This document shows positions 23,779-30,911 of a DNA stretch of 38,179 bases, piece by piece; positions within the stretch are counted from its first letter, which is position 1, and each line of letters begins with the position of its first letter. The stretch is from the IMG/VR virus record IMGVR_UViG_3300020475_000367, positions 1-38,179 of that record. One strand, given 5' to 3'. A program made the position numbers and the translations under genes. This DNA is from a virus. The notes below the pieces were generated by a model. That model searched no databases, had not been told where the DNA came from, and saw only the letters and a program-made list of their open reading frames with translations.

Positions 23779-25327
23779 ATTGGTCCGGCGCAGTTATGGC
23801 CGCATCGGTCATCAACACCAATGCTGCTATCGACACCGCGCTCTCAAGGCTGTTCAAGACCACCTGTATAGGGTCAAGCACGCCATCTTCAAGAGCGCAT
23901 CGGTGTTCGCCTGTCTTACCACAGATATACCCTGTGTTATCCACATCTAAGTCGCCAATACCCCCATACTGAGGAAGAATACCTTTACCGGCATTTTCCA
24001 CGATTGTATCAAGTGGGGTGCTAAGACCCCTGTAAAATAAGTCGCTGATTATATTATCCTCATTTACAGGAGTAATGTCCTGTAGGTATTCTGCGGCGCG
24101 GAAAAGTGTTGCGCCTCCGCCGATGACTACACCGGAACTAAGAGCGAGTTTGCACGCATTAACTGCGTCATCAACCCTCTCTTTAGTTTCAACCTGCTCA
24201 AGTTCGGAAGCACCCCCAACATAAATGGTGGAGATGCCCTTACCGAGTCTGTTAACTCGGTTGTAATACTGTTCTTGTAGCCAACTATTGTCGGCATCAT
24301 CTATTAAGTCTTCTAATTTGTTAATATATTTTTCTAACTCAATTGTTTCTTTTAGTGTAATAATAGTATTAGTCTGACTAGCCACGAACTTATCACAGGT
24401 TCCCAAGTCTTCCTTCTTTACTTCTACGATAGATTCATTAACAGATATCTTGAATAACCTAGACGCGGTAGCCGCTGCTGTATCTTCAAGCCATGCTTGC
24501 TGTTGTTCGGGCATACCTGCGGGCTTAACCATACACACAGATACCTTGCCTTGAACTATATTTACCAAAAGATTCTGTAGCATTGATGGATTGAAGTCGG
24601 GACAAAAAATTACTAAGGGTCGGTTTTCCTTCACAGCAATTTCAAGGGCGGGGACTAAAGCATTAAATGTATTTACTTTTTCCGTAGTAGTAAGAACCAA
24701 TGGGTTATCAAACTCGCACTTTGCGCGTGGCGCATTAGCCATTACTGCGTGTGCATAACCCGCATTCATCTCAAAACCGCTTGTTGTCTTAACATAGGTT
24801 TCGCCCGTAGACGACCTCTCGATTGTTATTCCGTGTCTCCTCTTGACGATATCAGCAATTAACTCTCCTAGTTCTCTATCATTGTTAGCCGCTATTGTAG
24901 CAACAGCCGTTAGGTCAAAGTCCTCTATTACTGTAGAGGCAATATAAGTTTCTGTTTTTTCTAACAAGTCCTTGAACATATCCCTAATAACAAGAGGCGA
25001 TATGCCGTTCTCCATCAAAGATAGCGAACCATTACATAGCGTCTGTGCTATGAGAGTCGCGCTCGTAGTTCCATCACCGGACTTCTCCTGTGCTTCGGAA
25101 GCAACCTCTTTCAATAGGTCAATTCCCATTTGCACATACGGGTCTGTATCATGCACCGCGCGCGCTATTGTTACACCATCATTAAGAATGACGGGCATAC
25201 CCATAGGGTTCTGTATGATTACAGTTCGTGCATTAGGACCGAATGTTCCTTTGACGGCGTTTGCTACTTTGTTTACTCCTACAAGTAATTTTGAGCGCGC
25301 TTCCGCGCCTGTTAGTAATGTGTTCAT
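23777..25327 (-). CDS. groEL: Group I chaperonin, GroEL-like
   Basis: 516 residues with the family hallmarks GPNARTVII (30-38), NDGVTIA (49-55), GDGTT (84-88, ATP hydrolysis loop) and VVIGGGATLFRAAEYL near the C-terminus. The C-terminus ends in DAAITAPDQ and lacks the Gly-Gly-Met tail of bacterial GroEL. It is a bacterial-type (group I) chaperonin, not a thermosome. It probably forms the barrel in which viral proteins such as the large tail hub or capsid fold. GAGGTG lies about eight bases upstream of the ATG and the GroES-like gene lies just upstream, so the pair is one unit. Confidence 0.95.
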   Translation of the reverse strand: MNTLLTGAEARSKLLVGVNKVANAVKGTFGPNARTVIIQNPMGMPVILNDGVTIARAVHDTDPYVQMGIDLLKEVASEAQEKSGDGTTSATLIAQTLCNGSLSLMENGISPLVIRDMFKDLLEKTETYIASTVIEDFDLTAVATIAANNDRELGELIADIVKRRHGITIERSSTGETYVKTTSGFEMNAGYAHAVMANAPRAKCEFDNPLVLTTTEKVNTFNALVPALEIAVKENRPLVIFCPDFNPSMLQNLLVNIVQGKVSVCMVKPAGMPEQQQAWLEDTAAATASRLFKISVNESIVEVKKEDLGTCDKFVASQTNTIITLKETIELEKYINKLEDLIDDADNSWLQEQYYNRVNRLGKGISTIYVGGASELEQVETKERVDDAVNACKLALSSGVVIGGGATLFRAAEYLQDITPVNEDNIISDLFYRGLSTPLDTIVENAGKGILPQYGGIGDLDVDNTGYICGKTGEHRCALEDGVLDPIQVVLNSLESAVSIAALVLMTDAAITAPDQ

Positions 25328-25339
25328 GGTTTATACACC

Positions 25340-25624
25340 TCAAGCCTCTAAAACATATCCTACTTCCATAGAATTATTTATGGATATACTACATATGTTA
25401 CTATAATGCACAGCGATAGGTGAGTTAGGATTGGAAGGCTCTAATAGAGTGGGTTCAGCATTCGCAATTAATGCGACACCATCTCCACACTCGATATCCA
25501 CAGGCACAAAGCCACCGACACCAACTATAATGTAGTCAGTATCAAGGATAATACCAGAGTTACTTTTAGCGTCATCTTTCGCAAGAATAACGAAGTCTCC
25601 TATAGCCTTCCAAACCTTACTCAC
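25340..25624 (-). CDS. groES: GroES-like co-chaperonin
   Basis: 94 residues from GTG 25624, which overlaps the preceding stop as GTGA; a GTG at 25633 would add three residues. The pattern fits the GroES barrel: WKAIGDFVILAKDD at the start, a mobile loop region (AKSNSGIILDTDY), GGFVPVDIECGDGVALIA in the middle and a closing strand (YSNICSISIN). The mobile loop keeps hydrophobic IIL, the part that docks on GroEL. Encoded next to GroEL as in bacteria. Together they make a complete folding chamber. Confidence 0.75.
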   Translation of the reverse strand: MSKVWKAIGDFVILAKDDAKSNSGIILDTDYIIVGVGGFVPVDIECGDGVALIANAEPTLLEPSNPNSPIAVHYSNICSISINNSMEVGYVLEA

Positions 25625-26793
25625 GCTTCCCACCCGTCGTTGGTTCCTTCAAAGTCGGGCTGGGCCAGTGCTGCTATCTCATCGAAAGCCCACCAACCGT
25701 TTACGCTCATGCGGTCCTCACCCTCTCGGCTACGCCATACTTGGCCCAAGATTAGAAGTTTTGTTCCAACACCAAAGGAAGGAACATCGTCGCAGTAAAC
25801 ATCTATAGTTCCAGCCATAGAAGTCATATCTGTGTCTCCGCAAACAAGGATTGAACCACCCTTCTCGCGTGGGTCAATGTGTATTACCTCCACTACAGTA
25901 GCGCAGTTTCTATCCCACCATCCATCTGTGCCGTTGTATTGGTCGTAGTATTGACCCAGCGCACCGAGATTAGGTAGCATATTATCGTCGCCTATGATAG
26001 CAGGTAGCATATCCAAAGGAGAGCCACTAAAGATAGATGAAAGACTTTCATCCACAGACGATAAAGACACATCCACATTTAGGTAGCATCTGTTGTTCTT
26101 ACCAGTCTTCATAGGTATAGTTAATGGCGTAAAGGTAGGGAACTGACGGTCAGCCGCCTTTCCATTTCCACTTACAGTAAACACTTGTGGCTCACCTGTT
26201 GTACCTTGTGGGCGACCAAAGAACAATGAAGTTCTCTCTCGCTCATCCTGTGGGCGTGGCGCACCGTACTTGAAGTTCGCATCTCCGCTTGGGAAGGTTG
26301 CATTATTCTTATCCCACACTACATAAAAGTGTGTGTTAGCATCTAATTGCATAGAGTGGTTAGGCATAGAGGAAACATCAGTCTCCGTCATACCATACTG
26401 TTCTGCTTGGTGCTTTGTGTAAGTTCCGTCGTTGTTATTCTCAAAGATAACAACAGAGCCGTTATCAACGAAAGTCTGTCGGACTTCGCTACTTGCGTTC
26501 ATCAATTGGTTCTTCATCTTGTTATAGAGTATCTTACCCCATTCCTTCGGGCGTGGGACAGACAGGAACATACCTTCGTATGTATCAGCACCTGCACGGC
26601 GCATTCGGGCATTTTCGCTTGTGATGTTTCGTCCTGCTACCCTCAATGCGAGGATGAAGCAGTCTTCATCAGAGCGACCTGCGTTCTTCCACGCTGGCCC
26701 CTGTTCTGCGAGGACAGCATCTGCCCTCTCACGCACCGTTTCCGGCGCGACACTCAATGTCTTGGCTATATTTTTTAACATATCTTCACTCAT
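25621..26793 (-). CDS. Putative OB-fold ssDNA-binding protein
   Basis: 390 residues. An N-terminal helical region (1-60, MLKNIAKTLSVAPETVRERAD) precedes a beta-rich body with several strand-turn units (TYEGMFLSVPRPKEWGK; ATVVEVIHIDPREKGGSI) and a C-terminal OB-like end (GTKLLILGQVWRSREGED then MSVNGWWAF). Aromatic residues and acidic ends are typical of replication protein A-like proteins. Located between RFC and GroES/GroEL, it is the best candidate for the viral single-strand binder; no signature motif proves it. A short leader with AGGTGA precedes the ATG. Confidence 0.45.
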   Translation of the reverse strand: MSEDMLKNIAKTLSVAPETVRERADAVLAEQGPAWKNAGRSDEDCFILALRVAGRNITSENARMRRAGADTYEGMFLSVPRPKEWGKILYNKMKNQLMNASSEVRQTFVDNGSVVIFENNNDGTYTKHQAEQYGMTETDVSSMPNHSMQLDANTHFYVVWDKNNATFPSGDANFKYGAPRPQDERERTSLFFGRPQGTTGEPQVFTVSGNGKAADRQFPTFTPLTIPMKTGKNNRCYLNVDVSLSSVDESLSSIFSGSPLDMLPAIIGDDNMLPNLGALGQYYDQYNGTDGWWDRNCATVVEVIHIDPREKGGSILVCGDTDMTSMAGTIDVYCDDVPSFGVGTKLLILGQVWRSREGEDRMSVNGWWAFDEIAALAQPDFEGTNDGWEA

Positions 26794-26831
26794 GTTTCTT
26801 CACCTTTTGTATTCTCTCCGCAGTTTCACTA

Positions 26832-26843
26832 CACATATAAACT
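26832..26843 (-). promoter_or_regulatory. TATA promoter, CACATATAAACT copy 3
   Basis: Sense strand AGTTTATATGTG, centre near 26837. The ATG of the next gene (26793) is 44 bp away, so a start near 26811 would give an 18-nt leader with AGGTGA. The RFC stop (TAG 26842-26844) overlaps the element. Confidence 0.7.
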
Positions 26844-27723
26844 ATGCTATCAGCATCCTCACAAAGTTTGCCTTAATAATATCTTCATTAACACCATTAA
26901 GGGCATCGCGCTCTGCTGTGATAGCCGCGTCAACTACTTGGAGTTTCTTTTGTTGTGAAAGTGGTGCTTTTTCCATAGCGTATTCAAACACCTTAAGAAT
27001 AGCACCGCGTGCTTCTTGCTCTTTGAGCATAGGTATGGCTATTATCTCATCCTTTTCTACCATACACAACTTGAGAAAGGAGGAAGCATCAAACTCCCTT
27101 TCTACAAGACTGAGGATAAAGTTAGATGCTTCGTAGGCTTCATCGAAAGAAGCAAAGGCTTGAAGTGCATTGATAGCATTTCTTAAGTCGCCTTCGTGTG
27201 CATCACAGATAATACCTAACTGACTCTCGGTGATAGTAACCCCCTCGACACCACAGATATACTGTAGTCTCTCCATCATTGGCTCTCTGCCTATAGGTCT
27301 GAACTCTATGGTTAAACAGCGAGATTGAAGCCACTTACTAACCTTCCTAATATCATTACAGGTAAGTATGAAGAAGCCTTGCGCGTTCTCCATTACACCC
27401 TTTAACGCAGACTGCGCTTCGGGTGTTAGTTGGTCAGCCTCATCGAGTAGGATTATTTGCTTGTAGTTACCCGCGCGTGTAAGGGGTATCAACTCCTCCT
27501 CTACAAACGCTATACCTCTAGTTTTCTTAGAGGAAGCGTTGAATACATGGAGTGGATAGCCAAGTGTGTTAGCCAAGACATGAGCAAGCGTAGTCTTGCC
27601 CGTCCCAGCCCCCCTACTATGAAGCAGGAGGTGTTGCATATTCTCAGCGAGGTGGTCTAACTCCTTAACCCCACCTACGAGTTCATCGAAGGATGATGGT
27701 CTGTGTTCGTTTGCCCAAAGCAT
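26842..27723 (-). CDS. rfcS: Clamp loader small subunit (RFC-S)
   Basis: 293 residues, close to full length for an AAA+ RFC small subunit. Walker A GAGTGKTT (38-45), Walker B LLDEAD (92-97) and the RFC-box SRC (134-136) are intact, followed by the helical collar. RFC loads the PCNA ring using ATP. A single subunit type is encoded here; archaeal loaders need a large subunit too, so a partner may come from the host or elsewhere in the genome. Own leaderless promoter, no neighbours in its unit. Confidence 0.92.
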   Translation of the reverse strand: MLWANEHRPSSFDELVGGVKELDHLAENMQHLLLHSRGAGTGKTTLAHVLANTLGYPLHVFNASSKKTRGIAFVEEELIPLTRAGNYKQIILLDEADQLTPEAQSALKGVMENAQGFFILTCNDIRKVSKWLQSRCLTIEFRPIGREPMMERLQYICGVEGVTITESQLGIICDAHEGDLRNAINALQAFASFDEAYEASNFILSLVEREFDASSFLKLCMVEKDEIIAIPMLKEQEARGAILKVFEYAMEKAPLSQQKKLQVVDAAITAERDALNGVNEDIIKANFVRMLIA

Positions 27724-27742
27724 GATATGGGCTTCTCAATCA

Positions 27743-27754
27743 CACATATAAACT
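27743..27754 (-). promoter_or_regulatory. TATA promoter, CACATATAAACT copy 4
   Basis: Sense strand AGTTTATATGTG, centred 26 bp upstream of the RFC ATG (27723). The stop of the preceding gene (TAG 27753-27755) overlaps the element. Confidence 0.75.
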
Positions 27755-28097
27755 ATAGGGATGATTCAATAAGATGTGCGGCAGCAGCATCGAATATCGC
27801 CAAGAACTCTGAGTGGCTTGGTCGGCCTAAAACCTCACCATGCCCTCTCTCGATAAGAAGTGCTTGCACAAGACCAGCCATAAGCCCGCGAATAAATGAA
27901 TTGTCTATCTCCGTCTCATTTAGGAACTCTTGGAAGTCTTCTTCGTCTCCCGCGAGGTCTAAAAGGAAAGCGCGCAGTATAGCAGCATCGAATATATTGC
28001 TCTGCGATAGCATACTAGAAAGGTCCACACCGTTATGATTCTGTATCATGGCTGATATCAGTCCAGTGATATCTTCTCTCATGCTACTCGTCCCCAT
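27753..28097 (-). CDS. Hypothetical helical acidic protein
   Basis: 114 residues, not recognised. Helical throughout, with an acidic loop (DLAGDEEDFQEFLNE) and a long Ala/Leu helix near the end (LMAGLVQALLIE; FLAIFDAAAAHLIE). No cysteines, no membrane span. AAGGAG lies about ten bases upstream of the ATG. It follows the wHTH/zinc-ribbon protein in the same unit. Confidence 0.55.
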   Translation of the reverse strand: MGTSSMREDITGLISAMIQNHNGVDLSSMLSQSNIFDAAILRAFLLDLAGDEEDFQEFLNETEIDNSFIRGLMAGLVQALLIERGHGEVLGRPSHSEFLAIFDAAAAHLIESSL

Positions 28098-28117
28098 TTA
28101 ATCATCTCCTTAGTGTC

Positions 28118-28519
28118 TTATTGAGGTTTTCTCATACAGGTTAGGCATATATCGGATTCCGGCGGTAAAATGCGTATTCTTCCGCAGGTGCATTGTTGTG
28201 CCTTTTCCCTTTGCTTCGGAGTCATTACGGTCGGACTACGGGTATAAACTATATCATCCTTAGATAGTATTACTTCTCTATCAACATCATACAAAAGATG
28301 AGATGCTTTAGTCCCTACCGCGTTCTCTACCTTCTCACTACCTACGGCCACAATTTGCGGATTCTTCGATAGAAGGGCAGAAAGGCTGTGTGGCGAGGGG
28401 ACAGCACGAACATTCTTAAGAGACGACAGTTTACCAGCCACCCCTTCTTTAGTCAGAGGACCATAATCCCACAGTATCTCCACAATAAATCTGCGGACAC
28501 GGCGGTTGTTAGCACTCAT
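28118..28519 (-). CDS. Winged-helix DNA-binding protein with zinc ribbon
   Basis: 133 residues. Residues about 5-70 look like a winged helix (RRVRRFIVEILWDYGPLTKEG; PSPHSLSALLSKNPQIVAVG; wing HLLYDVDRE). The C-terminus carries CTCG and CLTC (about 109-129), a zinc ribbon. A regulator of viral transcription is the natural reading. One of several wHTH-like proteins in the right arm. The ATG lies 26 bp from a TATA element (28542-28551). Confidence 0.6.
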   Translation of the reverse strand: MSANNRRVRRFIVEILWDYGPLTKEGVAGKLSSLKNVRAVPSPHSLSALLSKNPQIVAVGSEKVENAVGTKASHLLYDVDREVILSKDDIVYTRSPTVMTPKQREKAQQCTCGRIRILPPESDICLTCMRKPQ

Positions 28520-28541
28520 ATATCAATGTTGGCCTGTAGGT

Positions 28542-28551
28542 GATATAAACT
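28542..28551 (-). promoter_or_regulatory. TATA promoter, variant of CACATATAAACT
   Basis: Sense strand AGTTTATATC, sharing the ATATAAACTGTTCTA stretch of copy 1 but with GTGA instead of CACA. Centre 26 bp from ATG 28519. Confidence 0.65.
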
Positions 28552-28557
28552 GTTCTA

Positions 28558-28773
28558 TCATTCTCTCCCTACATCGGCCCAAATCATACCATTAATAAAA
28601 GAATCGTCCTGCGGCGCAAGCGTCGATTTTTCTTGCACAACTTTTTCATTATTATTACTTTTATCGTCAAAGTAAATCATAATCTCCAAACTTACTTTAC
28701 CATAAAGTAATAATAAAAATATCCCAACAACGGAATAAAGGAAGCCTTCTAGGTTTGAACCTTCTAAACCCAT
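28558..28773 (-). CDS. Small membrane protein
   Basis: 71 residues from ATG 28773, which overlaps the end of the preceding gene by ten bases. A longer in-frame start at 28875 would lie deep inside that gene and is rejected. Residues about 11-26 (FLYSVVGIFLLLLYGKV) form a membrane span; the rest is a charged soluble tail. Its coding sequence contains one copy of the CGCAAGCGT element (28615-28623). Function unknown. Confidence 0.5.
   Translation of the reverse strand: MGLEGSNLEGFLYSVVGIFLLLLYGKVSLEIMIYFDDKSNNNEKVVQEKSTLAPQDDSFINGMIWADVGRE
28591..28623 (-). promoter_or_regulatory. Composite promoter: ACGCTTGCG + TATA-like (copy 1)
   Basis: CGCAAGCGT at 28615-28623 and TTTATTAAT (sense) at 28591-28599, exactly 24 bp apart start to start as in the other four copies. 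It lies inside the gene above; transcription could start about 28569 and reach the wHTH gene at 28519 with a 50-nt leader, besides the leaderless promoter at 28542. Confidence 0.5.
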
Positions 28774-29423
28774 GATTTTGTAGCCGCCTTGCGTCGAGGC
28801 ATACCCTTTGGTATATCCCCAACATCTCGGATGGCGTTCGCTACGCTTATAGAGTTTTCCATTAACAACTCCCAATGCTTATCGGTGCTTTTGAATATCT
28901 GTGGGCGCTCTTTACTTTTACCTTTCTTCTTAGGCCACACAACTCGCTTACGAGATGGTGTTATCCCATAGACTATTGCTGCTTTTAAGTATTCATCGGG
29001 CAGAGTGTATTGGACCTTTGCTATTCGTCTCCAAACATCTATGTCCTTTACATTACCTCTCAAGAACCACAGCAACAGAGCCATAGGAGGATTCTTGAAA
29101 ATTGCTCGGACTCTTTCACGGTCCGTCCAATTTATTATTGCCTTAACAATAAAGAAAGTATCATCATTACTTTTACCGTTTAGTTTATCGTCAACTACGC
29201 ATAATTTGTGCGCCTCTTTGGTTAACGAAGGGGCTTTCTGTGTAACGATTATTAATTTGTGTTGAACAAACTGTGACCAAGTTAGCACATCTTTTGTCCC
29301 GAACTTATCTGTATGTAAGAAGTAAGTAGTGTCCGGCTGGTTAGGGATTGTATCAATTGAACCATACATGAACACTTCATTATCGCTTCTAAAGGGAGTC
29401 TCGTCGGAAGTAAAGATTATCAT
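28764..29423 (-). CDS. Hypothetical 219-aa protein in the MCM operon
   Basis: Not recognised. Residues 1-110 are mixed alpha/beta, with strands such as TTYFLHTDKFG and KLIIVTQKAP. Residues 111-200 are helical and basic (ALLLWFLRGNVKDIDVWRRI; VVWPKKKGKSKERPQ). The RFC-like 'LLLWFLRG' helical region and the position next to replication genes make a clamp-loader or helicase partner a possibility, but there is no motif to show it. ATGA overlap with the gene before. Confidence 0.5.
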   Translation of the reverse strand: MIIFTSDETPFRSDNEVFMYGSIDTIPNQPDTTYFLHTDKFGTKDVLTWSQFVQHKLIIVTQKAPSLTKEAHKLCVVDDKLNGKSNDDTFFIVKAIINWTDRERVRAIFKNPPMALLLWFLRGNVKDIDVWRRIAKVQYTLPDEYLKAAIVYGITPSRKRVVWPKKKGKSKERPQIFKSTDKHWELLMENSISVANAIRDVGDIPKGMPRRKAATKSWV

Positions 29424-30037
29424 TCAACCACCTCAAAGGGAACATCAATGGGTGTGGATAACATATTCAGTTTTCTTTCCACATCATCAAGAAGTTTCGG
29501 TTGGTCTGATAGAACTTCTACAAGAACTCGGCTGACCTCATTTAACTGCGTATTCGCTAAGAGGAGTTGGCTATCAACACCTATCTCCTTCTTGAGCGTC
29601 CCCACCAACTTTAACGAAGTGTTGGCTTGGCTGATTAGACGCGAAGCGTCAGTAACGAAGTCGGAAGTGATACCTCCCTCTGCCTCCTTGACTTCTTCTA
29701 ACTCATCAAGGTAGGTTGTGATACGGTTTACTATACCTTCTGCGGCATCCAATGTGTTGATGCTCTGACTGCGCGCTTCCTCTATGTGTTGCGCTTCCTT
29801 CGGGTCGTAGTCTAAGTGGGCATCCATGTGATTCATAACATGACCATCGGGCCAGTTATATTTAGCCTCAAGATAAGAAGGAGAAACCTCTCCATTATAC
29901 ACATCTAATTCTATCTCTCTCTTTTCTTTATGCTCACAAACCTCACACCCACCGGATAGAACCCAGCGCAATACTTCTATTGCGAAGGCATCGTTCTCAT
30001 TAGCAAGTCGTTGCTGTATCTCTCTCTTACTTCTCAT
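29420..30037 (-). CDS. C2H2/HTH protein of the small-terminase-like type
   Basis: 205 residues from ATG 30037 (ATGA overlap; the in-frame start at 30082 would overlap its neighbour by 49 bp). Residues 30-75 show GGCEVCEHKEKREIELDVYNG then HVMNHMDAHL: two cysteines (31, 34), a basic-charged helix and a His pair (70, 74). This C-x2-C...H-x3-H pattern around a short HTH recurs in phage proteins near terminases and in small transposon-like DNA binders. A long coiled-coil region follows (100-200). A DNA recognition role is likely; packaging is only a guess. Confidence 0.45.
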   Translation of the reverse strand: MRSKREIQQRLANENDAFAIEVLRWVLSGGCEVCEHKEKREIELDVYNGEVSPSYLEAKYNWPDGHVMNHMDAHLDYDPKEAQHIEEARSQSINTLDAAEGIVNRITTYLDELEEVKEAEGGITSDFVTDASRLISQANTSLKLVGTLKKEIGVDSQLLLANTQLNEVSRVLVEVLSDQPKLLDDVERKLNMLSTPIDVPFEVVE

Positions 30038-30540
30038 ATAATACCCTCTTTCTTCAAAGCGTCCTTTAGAACTTTGGGCCATCTCTTTCTGACTAAGTGC
30101 TTCTTCCCGCGTAGTTTTTCGGTAATTTCTTCTATTGGAACGATATCATACAAGTTTACCGGAGTTCCGAGACGCTCACTCATATTACTTTTTGCGTCTC
30201 TTTTATTTACCTTATCGTCGTATCTTTTTTTGGTGGTATCAGTAGGAACTCTACCTTTAGCATAACCGCCTTTCATTTCAACGATAGGTTTTTGTTTTGG
30301 TCGGGGGGATGTAGTAGGACCATAGTGTATAAACTCGGTTCCCACCACTCTAAACAAGGGACTGCAACGCATAACATTAGCGAGTTGTTCAGAAGTTGCG
30401 CCGCGTGGACTTCGCCCTTTCCCTCTACCTAAGTCATTGAGGTAGTCTTTCATCTCAGTCACAGTTTTTGGTCCTCTCTCTTTTATGTAATGATAGCATT
30501 TATCTGCTACCTTTAGATTTCCGGCTGCACCACCACCCAT
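30034..30540 (-). CDS. Winged-helix-like basic protein
   Basis: 168 residues from ATG 30540, which overlaps the preceding stop as TAATG and has GGAGGA about nine bases upstream; an ATG at 30555 is less likely. The N-terminal 80 residues look like a winged helix (KVADKCYHYIKERGPKTVTE; SEQLANVMRCSPLFRVVG). A basic, Lys/Arg-rich linker (RPKQKPIVEMKGG; KKRYDDKVNKRDAK) leads to a basic helical C-terminus. Probably DNA-binding. Confidence 0.5.
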   Translation of the reverse strand: MGGGAAGNLKVADKCYHYIKERGPKTVTEMKDYLNDLGRGKGRSPRGATSEQLANVMRCSPLFRVVGTEFIHYGPTTSPRPKQKPIVEMKGGYAKGRVPTDTTKKRYDDKVNKRDAKSNMSERLGTPVNLYDIVPIEEITEKLRGKKHLVRKRWPKVLKDALKKEGII

Positions 30541-30911
30541 TACTTTCTCCTCCATACTGTTGTAGGTTTCATATCTTGTCCTAGTTTTACTCTTTTACTC
30601 TGAAAAAACCCACAGTATCTTATCATAGCCTCCACCTTCCATTTATTAGGGGATGTACGACCGGATGATTTAACCAAATTACCATTGTGGTATCGGGCAT
30701 TATCGTAAACATCTTGTACGGTGAAAGGTACTTTTAGGGTAAGAGCATGGTGAATTACCGCACGGACTACGGGATTCTTCTTCTTCTTTTTCCACCAACT
30801 GTTTTCTTGTGTTGGGAAAACCCAGTCCGCCCGATAATACTTAGTCCTCTTATCATAGATAGAAGGCGTGTGGAAAGGTTTTGGTTTGGTCGTAGGTTTA
30901 GGAACGCTCAT
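30540..30911 (-). CDS. Basic winged-helix-like protein
   Basis: 123 residues from ATG 30911 (ATGA overlap with MCM; the track-length start further upstream would lie in the MCM gene). N-terminus is Pro/Lys-rich. A KKKKKNP run precedes a likely winged helix (VVRAVIHHALTLKVPFTVQD; KWKVEAMIRYCGFFQS). Theoretical charge is strongly positive. A nucleic-acid binder adjacent to the helicase. Confidence 0.5.
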   Translation of the reverse strand: MSVPKPTTKPKPFHTPSIYDKRTKYYRADWVFPTQENSWWKKKKKNPVVRAVIHHALTLKVPFTVQDVYDNARYHNGNLVKSSGRTSPNKWKVEAMIRYCGFFQSKRVKLGQDMKPTTVWRRK

